64,000 nt of DNA. Origin: Lysinibacillus contaminans. GTDB taxonomy: Bacteria; Bacillota; Bacilli; Bacillales_A; Planococcaceae. The notes beneath the pieces were generated by a model. The model was not told the DNA's origin, did no database searches, and was given only the letters and a program-made list of their open reading frames with translations. A program made the translations under genes and the position numbers. The stretch lies in the NCBI RefSeq assembly GCF_001278945.1, contig NZ_LGRV01000003.1:1302001-1366000 (forward strand), given 5' to 3'. Shown here piece after piece: positions 18,514-26,145 of the stretch (positions within the stretch are counted from its first letter, which is position 1; the number at the start of each line of letters is the position of its first letter).

Positions 18514-19425
18514 CTAGCTAGCACAAGACTCACATTCGATTAATTCCACTGAAGTCGAACGCACATAATAAGTCGTTTTCACACCACTTGCCCAAGCATT
18601 TAAATGCAGTGCTAGTAAATCTTTCGCCTTAATCGTATTTTGCACATATAAATTCAGTGAAATGCCTTGGTCAATATGACGAGCACGTGCAGCATTTTGC
18701 TTAATCGTCCAGTTTTGGTCAATGAAGTACGCAGACTTATAGAACCATACAGTCTCCGGCGATAAATCCGGAACCGTTACTGGAATTTTGTAATCCTTTT
18801 TCTCCTCTGAGTAGCTCTTCTGGAAAATCGGATCAATCGTTGCCGTACTACCTGCTAAAATAGACGTCGATGAGTTCGGTGCAATGGCCATCACGTAGCC
18901 ATTTCTCATGCCATTTTCTGCTATTTCAGCACGTAATGCATTCCACTTCTCAGTGTCGTAACCACGTTTGTCAAAGTACGCACCTGTTTGCCAATCCGAG
19001 CCATCAAATAGTGGGTACGCACCCTTTTCTTTCGCCAATGCATTGGATGCTTGAATTGTTAAATAAGCAATTTCTTCGTACAACTTGTCCGCATAGTCAA
19101 CCGCCGCATCCGATTCCCATTGAATTGCCTTTAGAGCCAGTAAATGATGCCAGCCAAATGTGCCAAGTCCAATGCCACGGTAGCGTGCATTTGTACGTTC
19201 TGCTTGCTTCACTGGAATTGTATTTAACGCAATAACATTATCTAACATACGTACTTGAATCGGAATAAGTCGTGGTAACACATCCGCCGGAACAGCTTTT
19301 CCTAAATTGACTGATGATAGGTTACATACAACAAAGTCCCCTGGCTTACGACGTGTCACAATGACATCATCTTCAAGTGTGATCGATTCAAATTCTGTAG
19401 GTGACATATTTTGAAAAATTTCTGT
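18514..19425 (-). CDS. nrdA: Ribonucleotide reductase alpha subunit, 3' exon
   Basis: Second exon of nrdA (303 codons plus stop), read on the minus strand from 19425. It begins ACA-GAA-ATT (Thr-Glu-Ile), where the Glu corresponds to catalytic Glu441 of E. coli NrdA. It contains the second active-site cysteine in GDFVVCNLSSVNL (E. coli Cys462), the APNSSTSI phosphate-binding loop and the C-terminal redox pair CESC used for thioredoxin exchange. Joined to the exon at 20525-21826 it gives a 737-aa enzyme. A start at the internal ATG at 19407, as an automatic annotation might place it, would be wrong: this piece is made only by RNA splicing. Confidence 0.9.
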   Translation of the reverse strand, partial: TEIFQNMSPTEFESITLEDDVIVTRRKPGDFVVCNLSSVNLGKAVPADVLPRLIPIQVRMLDNVIALNTIPVKQAERTNARYRGIGLGTFGWHHLLALKAIQWESDAAVDYADKLYEEIAYLTIQASNALAKEKGAYPLFDGSDWQTGAYFDKRGYDTEKWNALRAEIAENGMRNGYVMAIAPNSSTSILAGSTATIDPIFQKSYSEEKKDYKIPVTVPDLSPETVWFYKSAYFIDQNWTIKQNAARARHIDQGISLNLYVQNTIKAKDLLALHLNAWASGVKTTYYVRSTSVELIECESCAS

Positions 19426-20524
19426 CCTTCTTCTTCAACTAGGTTCGCTAAACCTAATCCGTTCTCTTACGAACTGCTGTATATCACTATACAGAGGAGA
19501 CTATATCATCATCCTCAGCTCAACCTGTAGGATGCTCCGCTTTTCCCTTTTTGAATTATCCCGTATTTAATCGGGCCTCGCTTGAGGGGTACTCTACTCG
19601 CTTCTTCACTCATGTTTTTCAATGAGCTATGCTTTCGATAGTCGTTAGGCTTTTACTTTTGATTAAGTATTATATGATCAGGAAAATTTTGAGAATACAT
19701 ACGATTCCTCATTGCATGAGTTGAAATGCAATGAAATTTTGCAGCGTCTGCAATTGAATCAAATGTTTGTTTGCCAACTTTACATTTATAACCATTGATT
19801 TTAGTTTCCCTTTTCGGCATTAAACGCTGGTATGTCGGAAAGGTAGTTGAATTCAATCGGTAATTAATAGTACTAATTCCAATGCCTAATGTTGTAGAAG
19901 CAATAGTAACTGATTCAAATTGTACTTCGTCAATGACAATACATTTGGAGTTTGCCTTTTTTACTGAATCAATCATTTTCTTCGTTTTGGCTTTACCAAA
20001 TTGATGATTTCCTTCACCAGACATTTGCTTTACTCTTTGTTTTCTAATTTCTTCTTTTTTTGGATGATGTGTAAAGATATCTCCACCAATAGAAGTCAAT
20101 TTAATATTGTAGTATTCTGTCGAATTTACTACATCATAATAATTCAAATATTATTCTTCCAATTGGTTTAGTTCGTCATCAGAGTAGGCAATACAAATTA
20201 TTTTTTTCTCAAAATTTTCTTTACCATATTTTTTAATGGCTCTTTTCAAATATACTCCTGACCCTAAATAATTTTCCCAGTTATTTATTCGGTCATAAAT
20301 ACACTTACCAATATATTTCTTACCATTTATTTTATTTATAGTTTCATATATGAATCCATATGCATTAGAAATAGCCCTCACCCCTAAATACAGAATGTTC
20401 GTTCTATTATATGAAACTTAAATCACTTAATCAAAAGATTTAGCACGGTAGGTTATCACATATGTGACTTTCCCCGTTTAACGGAGTTTTCGACAATCAT
20501 TTCTAATTGAAGGTGCTAAAATTA
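19426..20524 (-). ncRNA. Group I intron in nrdA
   Basis: 1,099-nt self-splicing intron. Evidence: the flanking reading frame joins exactly as SNLC|TEI; the 5' exon ends GUGU, which pairs with the intron guide GCAC (20513-20516) to give P1 with the obligatory U-G pair at the splice site; the intron ends in G (19426). P7 strands GACTAT (minus strand, 19643-19638) and ATAGTC (19504-19499) are perfectly complementary. Several small hairpins near the 3' end fit P9 extensions. The intron encodes a GIY-YIG endonuclease in its middle. Group I (subclass IA-like) is inferred from these motifs; a covariance model search would settle the subclass. Confidence 0.88.
19653..20381 (-). pseudogene. Intron-encoded GIY-YIG homing endonuclease, broken by in-frame TAA
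   Basis: The first part (20151-20381) has the GIY-YIG catalytic core: GFIYETINKINGKKYIGK, then GSGVYLKRAIKKYGKENFE and SDDELNQLEE. A TAA stop at 20151-20153 interrupts it. Reading on in the same frame gives NYYDVVNSTEYYNIKLTSIGGD, the normal continuation, followed by NUMOD-like repeats (FGKAKTKKMI) and a C-terminal intron-encoded-nuclease helix-turn-helix (KQTFDSIADAAKFHCIST). So one nonsense change has split a single gene. The in-frame start is a GTG with poor spacing to AGGGG. Homing activity is probably lost unless the stop is read through. Confidence 0.85.
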
Positions 20525-21826
20525 ACACAAATTGCTTGAATAAATCATTCCCTCATGCTTATTCGGGTTCATACGATTTACTTCATCACGGTAAAACATA
20601 AACGGTACGCCGGTTTCTAGTTGCGAGCGCATAATACGCTTCATAATATCAATGGCCTGTACAACTTCACGACTTAGTAACGGATTCGCGATACATGCAT
20701 TGTATTTCTCGCGGAAAGAACCGTCACCTTTCTTCTCATCATAAAAGTCCTCAAGAGAGAAGCCCATTATCTCACGTACTTCATGTGGATCAAATAAATG
20801 CCAATCTTCTCGTGCCTCAACTGCTTCCATGAATAAATCTGGCAAGCAAAGCCCTGTAAAAATATCATGGGCACGTAAACGTTCGTCTCCATTATTTAGG
20901 CGCAAATCTAAAAACGTAAAGATGTCCTTATGCCAAATATCTAGATAGACCGCAATTGCTCCTTGACGCTGCCCGAGTTGATCGACTGAAACAGCTGTAT
21001 TATTTAACTGTTTGATCCATGGTAATACTCCACTCGATGCACCTTTAAAACCTTTAATCGATGAACCACGGCTACGGATTTTGCCCATATAAACGCCAAT
21101 GCCCCCACCATTTTTTGATAATGTCGCCACATCAGTATTCGTATCATAAATACTTTGCAGGCTATCGTCGACTGTATCGATAAAGCAGCTAGATAATTGT
21201 CCGTGTGTTTTCCCAGCATTCGATAATGTAGGTGTAGCAACAGTCATATATAAATTACTCATCGCCCAGTACGATTCGCGCACCTTCTCTAAGCGATTTT
21301 CTGTTTCATCTTGCATAAGTGTCATCGCAATGACCATCCAGCGCTCTTGCGGTAATTCGACTGGCATTTTTGTATAGTCACGCACCACATAACGGTCCAT
21401 TAATGTTTTCAGGCCGATATACGTAAACAGTTCATCCCGGCTTGGTTCTAAATAAGAAGCCAGCTCTGTTAATTCTTCCATGCTATACTTTGTCGTTAGG
21501 TTTTCATGGTACAGACCTGCTTCTGTATAACGCGCTAGCTGCTCTGGGAATGACTTATAAACATCTTCCACATTGACATCACGACGTATTGCAAATTGGT
21601 TATATAATTTTTCTAAATACACATGCGCTGCGACAAATGTCCAGTATGGCTCTTCCTCGTCGATTAGGCTAAGTGTTTGTAAAATCAACGCATCTGCCCA
21701 CTCATCAAACGTAGCGTCCTCATTTTTTCGTAACCAACGATCCGATAACCTTACAAAACTCTCAAGTTCATCCTCCGTGTACTTTTTCTTTAACTTAGCA
21801 ATTTGCTGTTCTATTTGAATCGTCAT
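20525..21826 (-). CDS. nrdA: Ribonucleotide reductase alpha subunit, 5' exon
   Basis: First exon (434 codons) of the catalytic subunit that reduces ribonucleoside diphosphates. An N-terminal helical region is followed by the ten-stranded barrel. Residues include the first redox cysteine in GQLSSCFIDT, the substrate/specificity loops (SKNGGGIGVYMGKIRSRGS; GQRQGAIAVYLDIWH) and, at its last codons, MIYSSNLC, where Cys434 equals the thiyl-radical Cys439 of E. coli. Translation of the unspliced RNA would stop at TAA immediately after this cysteine. GGGAGAG precedes the ATG. The gene is preceded by a cobalamin riboswitch with terminator and by NrdR boxes. Confidence 0.92.
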
Positions 21827-21854
21827 GTACTCTCTCCCTTTCTCTCACCAGACA

Positions 21855-21897
21855 ACACAAAAAGCGACCACACAACATGTATCGGTTGCGTGGTCGC
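21855..21897 (-). terminator. Riboswitch-linked terminator before nrdA
   Basis: Very stable stem GCGACCACGCAAC/GTTGTGTGGTCGC with a U5 tract on the minus strand, ending about 30 bp before the nrdA start. It lies directly after the cobalamin aptamer, so it is the likely expression platform: ligand binding should favour this terminator and stop nrdAB transcription. Confidence 0.85.
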
Positions 21898-21944
21898 ATA
21901 ATAATCGGAAATGGAAATGAAGGACATGTACACATCGAAGTGGA

Positions 21945-22145
21945 CAGATCTCTCGCCTCCACTTCTCAATCCCCGAAGAATGTGTTGCTGTCTTGAACGT
22001 AACGGCAGGTCTCCTGGCTCGTGCCTTTTAGCCAAATGATCGCCTTCCCGTTTTTCACAGTGGCTTTATGATCATTTGTCAGCACTCACAGTTGCGGGGA
22101 CAGCTTCGGCATTAGATCACTCTATTTCCGAATTCCCTATTAAAC
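21945..22145 (-). promoter_or_regulatory. Adenosylcobalamin riboswitch
   Basis: On the minus strand the conserved core is present in order: GGGAA, CTGTCCCCGCAAC (22103-22091), GCCACTG (22064-22058), GGGAAGGC, then the B12 box GAGCCAGGAGACCTGCC (22020-22004) and a pseudoknot-type end CTTCGGGGATTGAGAAG. It precedes nrdA, not a B12 gene. This matches the known logic, described in Streptomyces, where B12 shuts off a B12-independent class I reductase when a class II enzyme is available. Confidence 0.93.
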
Positions 22146-22168
22146 CATAATGGTACCGTTTGTCCAAA

Positions 22169-22184
22169 ATACTATATATTGTGT
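22169..22184. promoter_or_regulatory. NrdR box 1
   Basis: On the minus strand ACACAATATATAGTAT matches 15 of 16 positions of the NrdR-box consensus ACACWATATATWGTGT. Its distance to the second box is 32 bp (three helical turns), the usual arrangement for NrdR tandem sites. Confidence 0.85.
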
Positions 22185-22199
22185 TTTAACTCCTAAACC

Positions 22200-22228
22200 A
22201 ATCTAACATATTGTGTTTGATGTTTCAA
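22200..22228 (-). promoter_or_regulatory. Candidate nrdAB promoter
   Basis: TTGAAA (22228-22223) and TAGATT (22205-22200) on the minus strand, spaced 17 bp; the -10 and part of the spacer overlap NrdR box 2. A second possibility is TTGGAC (22167-22162) with TTTAAT (22144-22139), also 17 bp, but it would start the RNA inside the aptamer. The first is preferred for that reason. Confidence 0.55.
22201..22216. promoter_or_regulatory. NrdR box 2
   Basis: ACACAATATGTTAGAT on the minus strand, 12 of 16 matches to the NrdR consensus, exactly 32 bp from box 1 and overlapping the candidate -10. Confidence 0.7.
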
Positions 22229-22285
22229 TAGGTGTTTTGCACTTTGAAATTGCAAAGCCTCTAATTTTTCTCGAAGCAAGCCCGA

Positions 22286-22969
22286 TTAACCTGTAGTTAT
22301 ACACAATTTCTCAAAATTTCTAGTGAAAATATTTTGTGCTTGCAGCTCTTTTTCAGGATGTACACCGAGAATAATGACTGCACAAGGTCCCGCTGTTTTT
22401 CCAACATCTAGTGAGCTTTCTACTTTTTCATCACCAAATAATCGTGAAAATTCTACTTGAAGCCCTTTAGATCCAACTGGCCAAACTTGCTGTACTATTT
22501 CTTCTTGCCACGCATCAAAAATTGGTTGCAATTGAGCTACATTTTCAGGTTGCTCGAGCACCTCATTGCCAACAAGCGGCAGTCCGTATGTGTACCAAAT
22601 TAGTTCACTACGCTCAAACACAGCACGTTTTTGTATCTCACCAATCATTGTAATGGATAAACCAGATTGCAATGTTGGCATATTTGACTCAGAGGATCCA
22701 GCTACACGTGGGCGCACGAGACCGATTTCATCAAATACCTGTTCAATTCCTGCTACGTAGCGACTCCATGCATCGTCCCCTGAAAAATTAGCAAGTAAAA
22801 TATGCGTAGGAATTGCATTAGCAGCAAGTTGCTCTAGAAATGTGACCCGTGCTGTTAAATATGCTGTCAATTTGTCAGGTGCAGCCACAACATCTTGTGG
22901 TTTTTCACCAATGGCCGCGGCATTATCTGTCGTTGCAATTAATCCGCCAATTCTTACAGCATTTCTCAA
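22286..22969 (-). CDS. cblS: Alpha-ribazole kinase (CblS-like)
   Basis: 227-aa protein with the fold of AIR-synthase-related enzymes; IGGLIATTDNAAAIGEKPQDVV at the N-terminus and GSSESNMPTLQSGLSITMIG in the middle fit the ATP/substrate-binding loops of that family. In Geobacillus and Listeria the CblT-CblS pair imports and phosphorylates alpha-ribazole, replacing CobT for lower-ligand supply. Here it overlaps the upstream S-component gene by 4 bp (ATGA), the same pairing. It is the last gene of the B12 salvage operon. The assignment rests on family resemblance and context. Confidence 0.8.
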   Translation of the reverse strand: MRNAVRIGGLIATTDNAAAIGEKPQDVVAAPDKLTAYLTARVTFLEQLAANAIPTHILLANFSGDDAWSRYVAGIEQVFDEIGLVRPRVAGSSESNMPTLQSGLSITMIGEIQKRAVFERSELIWYTYGLPLVGNEVLEQPENVAQLQPIFDAWQEEIVQQVWPVGSKGLQVEFSRLFGDEKVESSLDVGKTAGPCAVIILGVHPEKELQAQNIFTRNFEKLCITTG

Positions 22970-23460
22970 TGTGTTCGCCCTTCTTTTCGCACAAATACTT
23001 TCGAAATGACTGGCATCGCTACAGCGACAATCACTAGGTTAATGAGTGTTGCCATGAACAGACTAGGCAATGACCCCCAGAAAAATGCAGGACTTATGAT
23101 AAAATAGAACGGTAGTGGTGCAACAATGCCATTTAAAATAAGTGCTACTGGCCATTTCAAGAGGTTCAACCCTTTTTTATGCATAAAACCAAATATCCAT
23201 ACTACTACAAACATTTCTAATGCGATAATAATATGTAGTGGCCCAAGTGGGAAACCTGATGTTAGTGCTGTAATAAAATATCCAATCATACCCGCTACTC
23301 CAGCTAACATCGGGGATAAAAATACTACACTTAAAAATGCAGGTGCAGAGTCTAGTGCCGCCGTTGATACAAACGATGGAACTTTAATGACTGCACCAAT
23401 TGCACAAATAGCTGCAACCATTGCTGTTAGCGTCAAGTTCATTAATTTTTGTCGATCCAT
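22966..23460 (-). CDS. cblT: ECF transporter S component for alpha-ribazole (CblT-like)
   Basis: 164-aa membrane protein with about five to six helices. The pattern LTAMVAAICAIGAVIKVPSF and the LGPLHIIIALEMFVVVWIFGF helix match small ECF S components. The ATG at 23460 is preferred since AGAGG lies eight bases before it; the frame continues upstream with two further ATGs. Coupled by ATGA to cblS. It needs the shared EcfA/A'/T module encoded elsewhere. The proposed job is uptake of alpha-ribazole for the nucleotide loop of cobalamin. Confidence 0.8.
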   Translation of the reverse strand: MDRQKLMNLTLTAMVAAICAIGAVIKVPSFVSTAALDSAPAFLSVVFLSPMLAGVAGMIGYFITALTSGFPLGPLHIIIALEMFVVVWIFGFMHKKGLNLLKWPVALILNGIVAPLPFYFIISPAFFWGSLPSLFMATLINLVIVAVAMPVISKVFVRKEGRTH

Positions 23461-23480
23461 GTCCATTTCCTCTTTTCTTT

Positions 23481-23873
23481 TTATTTTATCGTCTCGCCGA
23501 TACCATACCAAATACGTATAACTTGTTCGGCTTCAGCAAATAACGCCTGGTACAAACGACCACACGTATCACGCAGCAATCGTGCTTGTTTTTCCATTGG
23601 CACCACGCCACGCCCCATATCCGTCACAATTATATACAGTGCACAATTTTCTTCAAGAACCTTTAGTCGTGTTAAAATATGCGCGACAATGGCCTCATCT
23701 TCTTCTAAATTTTGTGTTATGAGCCATTTTTCTAAATTTTTTACCACTAACGCTTCACATGGCGGGACTTTTTCAGGAAAGAAGCCATCTGCAATAAATA
23801 CGTCTTGCCCATGAAGCTCTTGCATTACATAGTTGGTTTTCCCATTATAGGCACCACCGATAAAGACATGCAT
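23481..23873 (-). CDS. Second, short CobU-like protein
   Basis: 130-aa relative of CobU (adenosylcobinamide kinase/guanylyltransferase). The P-loop GGAYNGKT (about 5-12) and the C-terminal block VTDMGRGVVPMEKQARLLRD with CGRLYQALFAEAEQVIRIWYGI resemble CobU (SNEVGxGIVP and the FRD-G-NQ helix). The middle part with the guanylylated His (RHRxxR) is missing. Start at 23873 follows a GGAGGGGG site. The full-length CobU of this operon (25557-26132) has the His motif but a diverged C-terminus, so the two could share the work. That is an inference. Confidence 0.7.
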   Translation of the reverse strand: MHVFIGGAYNGKTNYVMQELHGQDVFIADGFFPEKVPPCEALVVKNLEKWLITQNLEEDEAIVAHILTRLKVLEENCALYIIVTDMGRGVVPMEKQARLLRDTCGRLYQALFAEAEQVIRIWYGIGETIK

Positions 23874-24421
23874 CTCGCCCCCTCCTTCCAAGCCTTTTGT
23901 GAAAAGATTAACGTGAACATCACATGATGCGGCACATCGTATGACCAAAAAGGCTTTTCCTCTGGCGCAAAGTGAACTAATAACGTACGAATTACACCAC
24001 CATGTACAACAAGTACGTAGTCTTGTTCTTCTTTTGGTAACGCTAAAAAACCATCAATAACTCGGGCACAAAACGTATCAAAGCCCTCCCCGTTTGGTGG
24101 GATGTTCTCCACCGGATTATCTAGCCATTCACAGTACCGATCATCTGACTTTAATTCGTCGTAAGTTTTTCCTTCAAAGTCGCCAAAATTAGATTCCCGA
24201 AAACGCGTTTCTGGCACGTAGTTTGCTAGTGGAAAATAACGAGCAGCTGTTTGTTGACAGCGCATTAAATCACTGCCATACACTTTGGTCACATTTAAGT
24301 CCACTTCTGGTAATACTGAATCATCTAACAAAGGTGCATTCGTCCAGCCTAGATAACGCTTTTCGATATTTTCTCTCGTCGGCGCATGTCGCATCAGACG
24401 CACAGTAACAACGTCACCCAT
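23825..24421 (-). CDS. cobC: Alpha-ribazole phosphatase-like histidine phosphatase
   Basis: 198-aa histidine-phosphatase superfamily member. The catalytic RHG motif is RHAPT (His12, with Ala replacing Gly), the second arginine is in DLMRCQQTA, ESNFGDFEGKTYDEL is the CobC-like acid motif, and HGGVIR carries the second His. CobC removes the 5' phosphate from alpha-ribazole-P or cobalamin-P. Its ends overlap cobS (28 bp) and the short cobU-like gene (49 bp), unusually tight packing for an operon. GGAGG precedes the ATG. Confidence 0.8.
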   Translation of the reverse strand: MGDVVTVRLMRHAPTRENIEKRYLGWTNAPLLDDSVLPEVDLNVTKVYGSDLMRCQQTAARYFPLANYVPETRFRESNFGDFEGKTYDELKSDDRYCEWLDNPVENIPPNGEGFDTFCARVIDGFLALPKEEQDYVLVVHGGVIRTLLVHFAPEEKPFWSYDVPHHVMFTLIFSQKAWKEGARCMSLSVVPIMGKPTM

Positions 24422-25170
24422 AACACGACCTCCATTCCTTCAATCGATGCACCGAGTAAATCCCCAGACACACCACCAAAATTACGTAATGTAAACTGAC
24501 GAAATACAAAAAGTGCGACGGCTAAAACAGCTAGCAACACAAACTGCACAAATAAAGCACCCGTCACATATACGGCGCCGCTAACAGCAATAATAAGTGT
24601 ACCAATCATCCAACTTACAAGCATTCCCGGTTGTATATGCGTTCTAAAAAAGTACGCAAGACCCTTCTCCTTCGAACATTTCAACGACATAAAGTAAAAA
24701 CTCATCCCAACTCTTGTCACGAGTGGAATAAAAAGCAGCATCCACAACGCTAACTTATCCTGCGCGAATAATTCATGAAGCACCACAAATTTTCCGAGCA
24801 CTAAGAATAGCACCGACATGACACCAAACGCCCCGACGCGCGGGTCATCTAATATTTCTAGCCGCTTCTCTCGGTCACGATACGAAAAATACGCATCCCC
24901 CATATCGATAAAGCCGTCCAAATGGAGACCACCCGTAAAGAGCGCAAATAAAACTATCACTACAAAAGCTAGAAGTATTTCACTACTTGCCGTCCATTCC
25001 GTTAAGCCGTAAATACTAGCTGCCACTAGGCCCCCCATAATAGCACCCACCCACGGTAAAAAGGCAAACATTCCGGTAATCGTAGTTTTCGTCAGCGGAA
25101 TTTCTTTATGTACAGGCAAAACTGTAAAAAACTGAAATGCGAGTAATACGCTATGCCATATATTTTTCAA
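24394..25170 (-). CDS. cobS: Cobalamin synthase (adenosylcobinamide-GDP ribazoletransferase)
   Basis: 258-aa membrane enzyme that joins adenosylcobinamide-GDP to alpha-ribazole(-P). Signature GGLHLDGFIDMGDAYF (about 80-95), then RVGAFGV, six to seven membrane helices and the C-terminal GGVSGDLLGA. I prefer the TTG at 25170: AGAAGG sits seven bases upstream, whereas the ATG eleven codons earlier has none. A 315-bp minisatellite separates it from cobU upstream. Confidence 0.88.
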   Translation of the reverse strand: MKNIWHSVLLAFQFFTVLPVHKEIPLTKTTITGMFAFLPWVGAIMGGLVAASIYGLTEWTASSEILLAFVVIVLFALFTGGLHLDGFIDMGDAYFSYRDREKRLEILDDPRVGAFGVMSVLFLVLGKFVVLHELFAQDKLALWMLLFIPLVTRVGMSFYFMSLKCSKEKGLAYFFRTHIQPGMLVSWMIGTLIIAVSGAVYVTGALFVQFVLLAVLAVALFVFRQFTLRNFGGVSGDLLGASIEGMEVVLWVTLLLCV

Positions 25171-25218
25171 CTCTTTGCCTTCTTTCTTGTTTATTGATTT
25201 CAAACATTAATGGATTTG

Positions 25219-25566
25219 TCATAGATTGAGCGATTTGGCTCCGAGGTTGGGCGACTTGGCTCCAAGGTTGAGCGACTTGGTCCCGAGGTTGAGCGACTTA
25301 CTTCCCAGGTTGAGCGACTTGGCCCCAAGGTTGAGCGACTTACTCCCCAGGTTGAGCGACTTGGCCCCAAGGTTGAGCGACTTACTTCCCAGGTTGAGCG
25401 ACTTGGCCCCAAGGTTGAGCGACTTAGCTCCAATGTTGAGCGACTTGGCCCCAAGGTTGAGCGACTTAGCTCCAATGTTGAGCGACTTGGCCCCAAGGTT
25501 GAGCGACTTTCCATCGAGGTTAAGCGACCTCCCCCAAAGACGGAATGATGATTCGTTTATTTCCAT
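25219..25566 (-). CDS. Possible small repeat protein (uncertain)
   Basis: An open frame of 115 aa runs through the minisatellite on the operon's sense strand. It starts at an ATG overlapping the cobU stop and consists of some 14 heptads of the type SLNLGAK. Because the repeat unit is 21 bp, several frames on both strands are open, so an open frame proves little. Only a weak ribosome site (TAAAG) precedes the ATG. Translation by coupling with cobU is possible but unproven. Leucine every third to fourth residue with Gly would suit a beta-solenoid-like stack. Confidence 0.25.
   Translation of the reverse strand: MEINESSFRLWGRSLNLDGKSLNLGAKSLNIGAKSLNLGAKSLNIGAKSLNLGAKSLNLGSKSLNLGAKSLNLGSKSLNLGAKSLNLGSKSLNLGTKSLNLGAKSPNLGAKSLNL
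25229..25543. repeat. 21-bp tandem repeat, 15 units
   Basis: Fifteen head-to-tail 21-bp units, thirteen well conserved and two degenerate on the cobU side. The constant part is GGTTGAGCGACTT on the plus strand; the variable part alternates between GGCCCCAA and ACTCCCCA (or AGCTCCAA), giving a 42-bp higher-order pattern over much of the array. It fills the gap between cobU and cobS inside the B12 operon. There are no spacers, so it is not a CRISPR array. Confidence 0.93.
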
Positions 25567-26132
25567 TTCTTTACGATACCATAATTCATTTCATATGCCT
25601 CGTTAGCGACAGAAACGAACCATTGATGTAATTTCCCGAGCATTTGTCGATACAATTCGACTTCTTCACTCGTATAAGGTGGCTCATCGAATATTTCATT
25701 GGACACAACAAAAAGCGTCACCTTTTTTTCAAGTAACGTCACTAACGCTTCTTTCATCAGTCGTAGCTTCTCCTCTAGGCAACCGGGCTTTTCTACACAT
25801 GGTGTCCCTCTATCGAAGCCTTCATAAAAAGCATTCGTCAACCAAGTTGTAACACAGTCCCATAGTACTACGTCTCCTTCTACTAGCTCACTAAAAGCAA
25901 CATTCACATTATAGGGCGATTCAATTGTATGCCATGTCACACCCTGTGCTTGTCGGTCCCCTCTATGCCGTAAAATACGTTTTTCCATTTCTTTGTCCGT
26001 TGCCACGCCAGAAGCAATATAAACGAGCCGTTTTTCTCGTAACGACTCGTTTTGATATTGAGCTACTGCAGTCTGTTCAGCAAAATGAGATTTGCCACTG
26101 CGTACCCCACCTGTTATGAAAATAAGTGGCAT
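25557..26132 (-). CDS. cobU: Adenosylcobinamide kinase/guanylyltransferase
   Basis: 191-aa enzyme that phosphorylates adenosylcobinamide and transfers GMP to it. P-loop GGVRSGKSHFAE (about 8-19), YIASGVATDKEMEKRI, the RHRGDR motif with the guanylylated His, and LWDCVTTWLTN are all in place. The C-terminal block is diverged: SNEIFDEPP replaces the usual SNEVGxGIVP. The lost block is present in the separate short CobU-like protein encoded at 23481-23873. Confidence 0.88.
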   Translation of the reverse strand: MPLIFITGGVRSGKSHFAEQTAVAQYQNESLREKRLVYIASGVATDKEMEKRILRHRGDRQAQGVTWHTIESPYNVNVAFSELVEGDVVLWDCVTTWLTNAFYEGFDRGTPCVEKPGCLEEKLRLMKEALVTLLEKKVTLFVVSNEIFDEPPYTSEEVELYRQMLGKLHQWFVSVANEAYEMNYGIVKKWK

Positions 26133-26145
26133 TTTTCACGCCTCC

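Noticed and set aside
25229..25543. CRISPR array
   Set aside because: Units are directly adjacent without spacers and no cas genes are present.
25226..25606. Long plus-strand open frame with DLAPRLS heptads
   Set aside because: It is antisense to the operon, exists only because the repeat unit is 21 bp, and runs into cobU antisense sequence.
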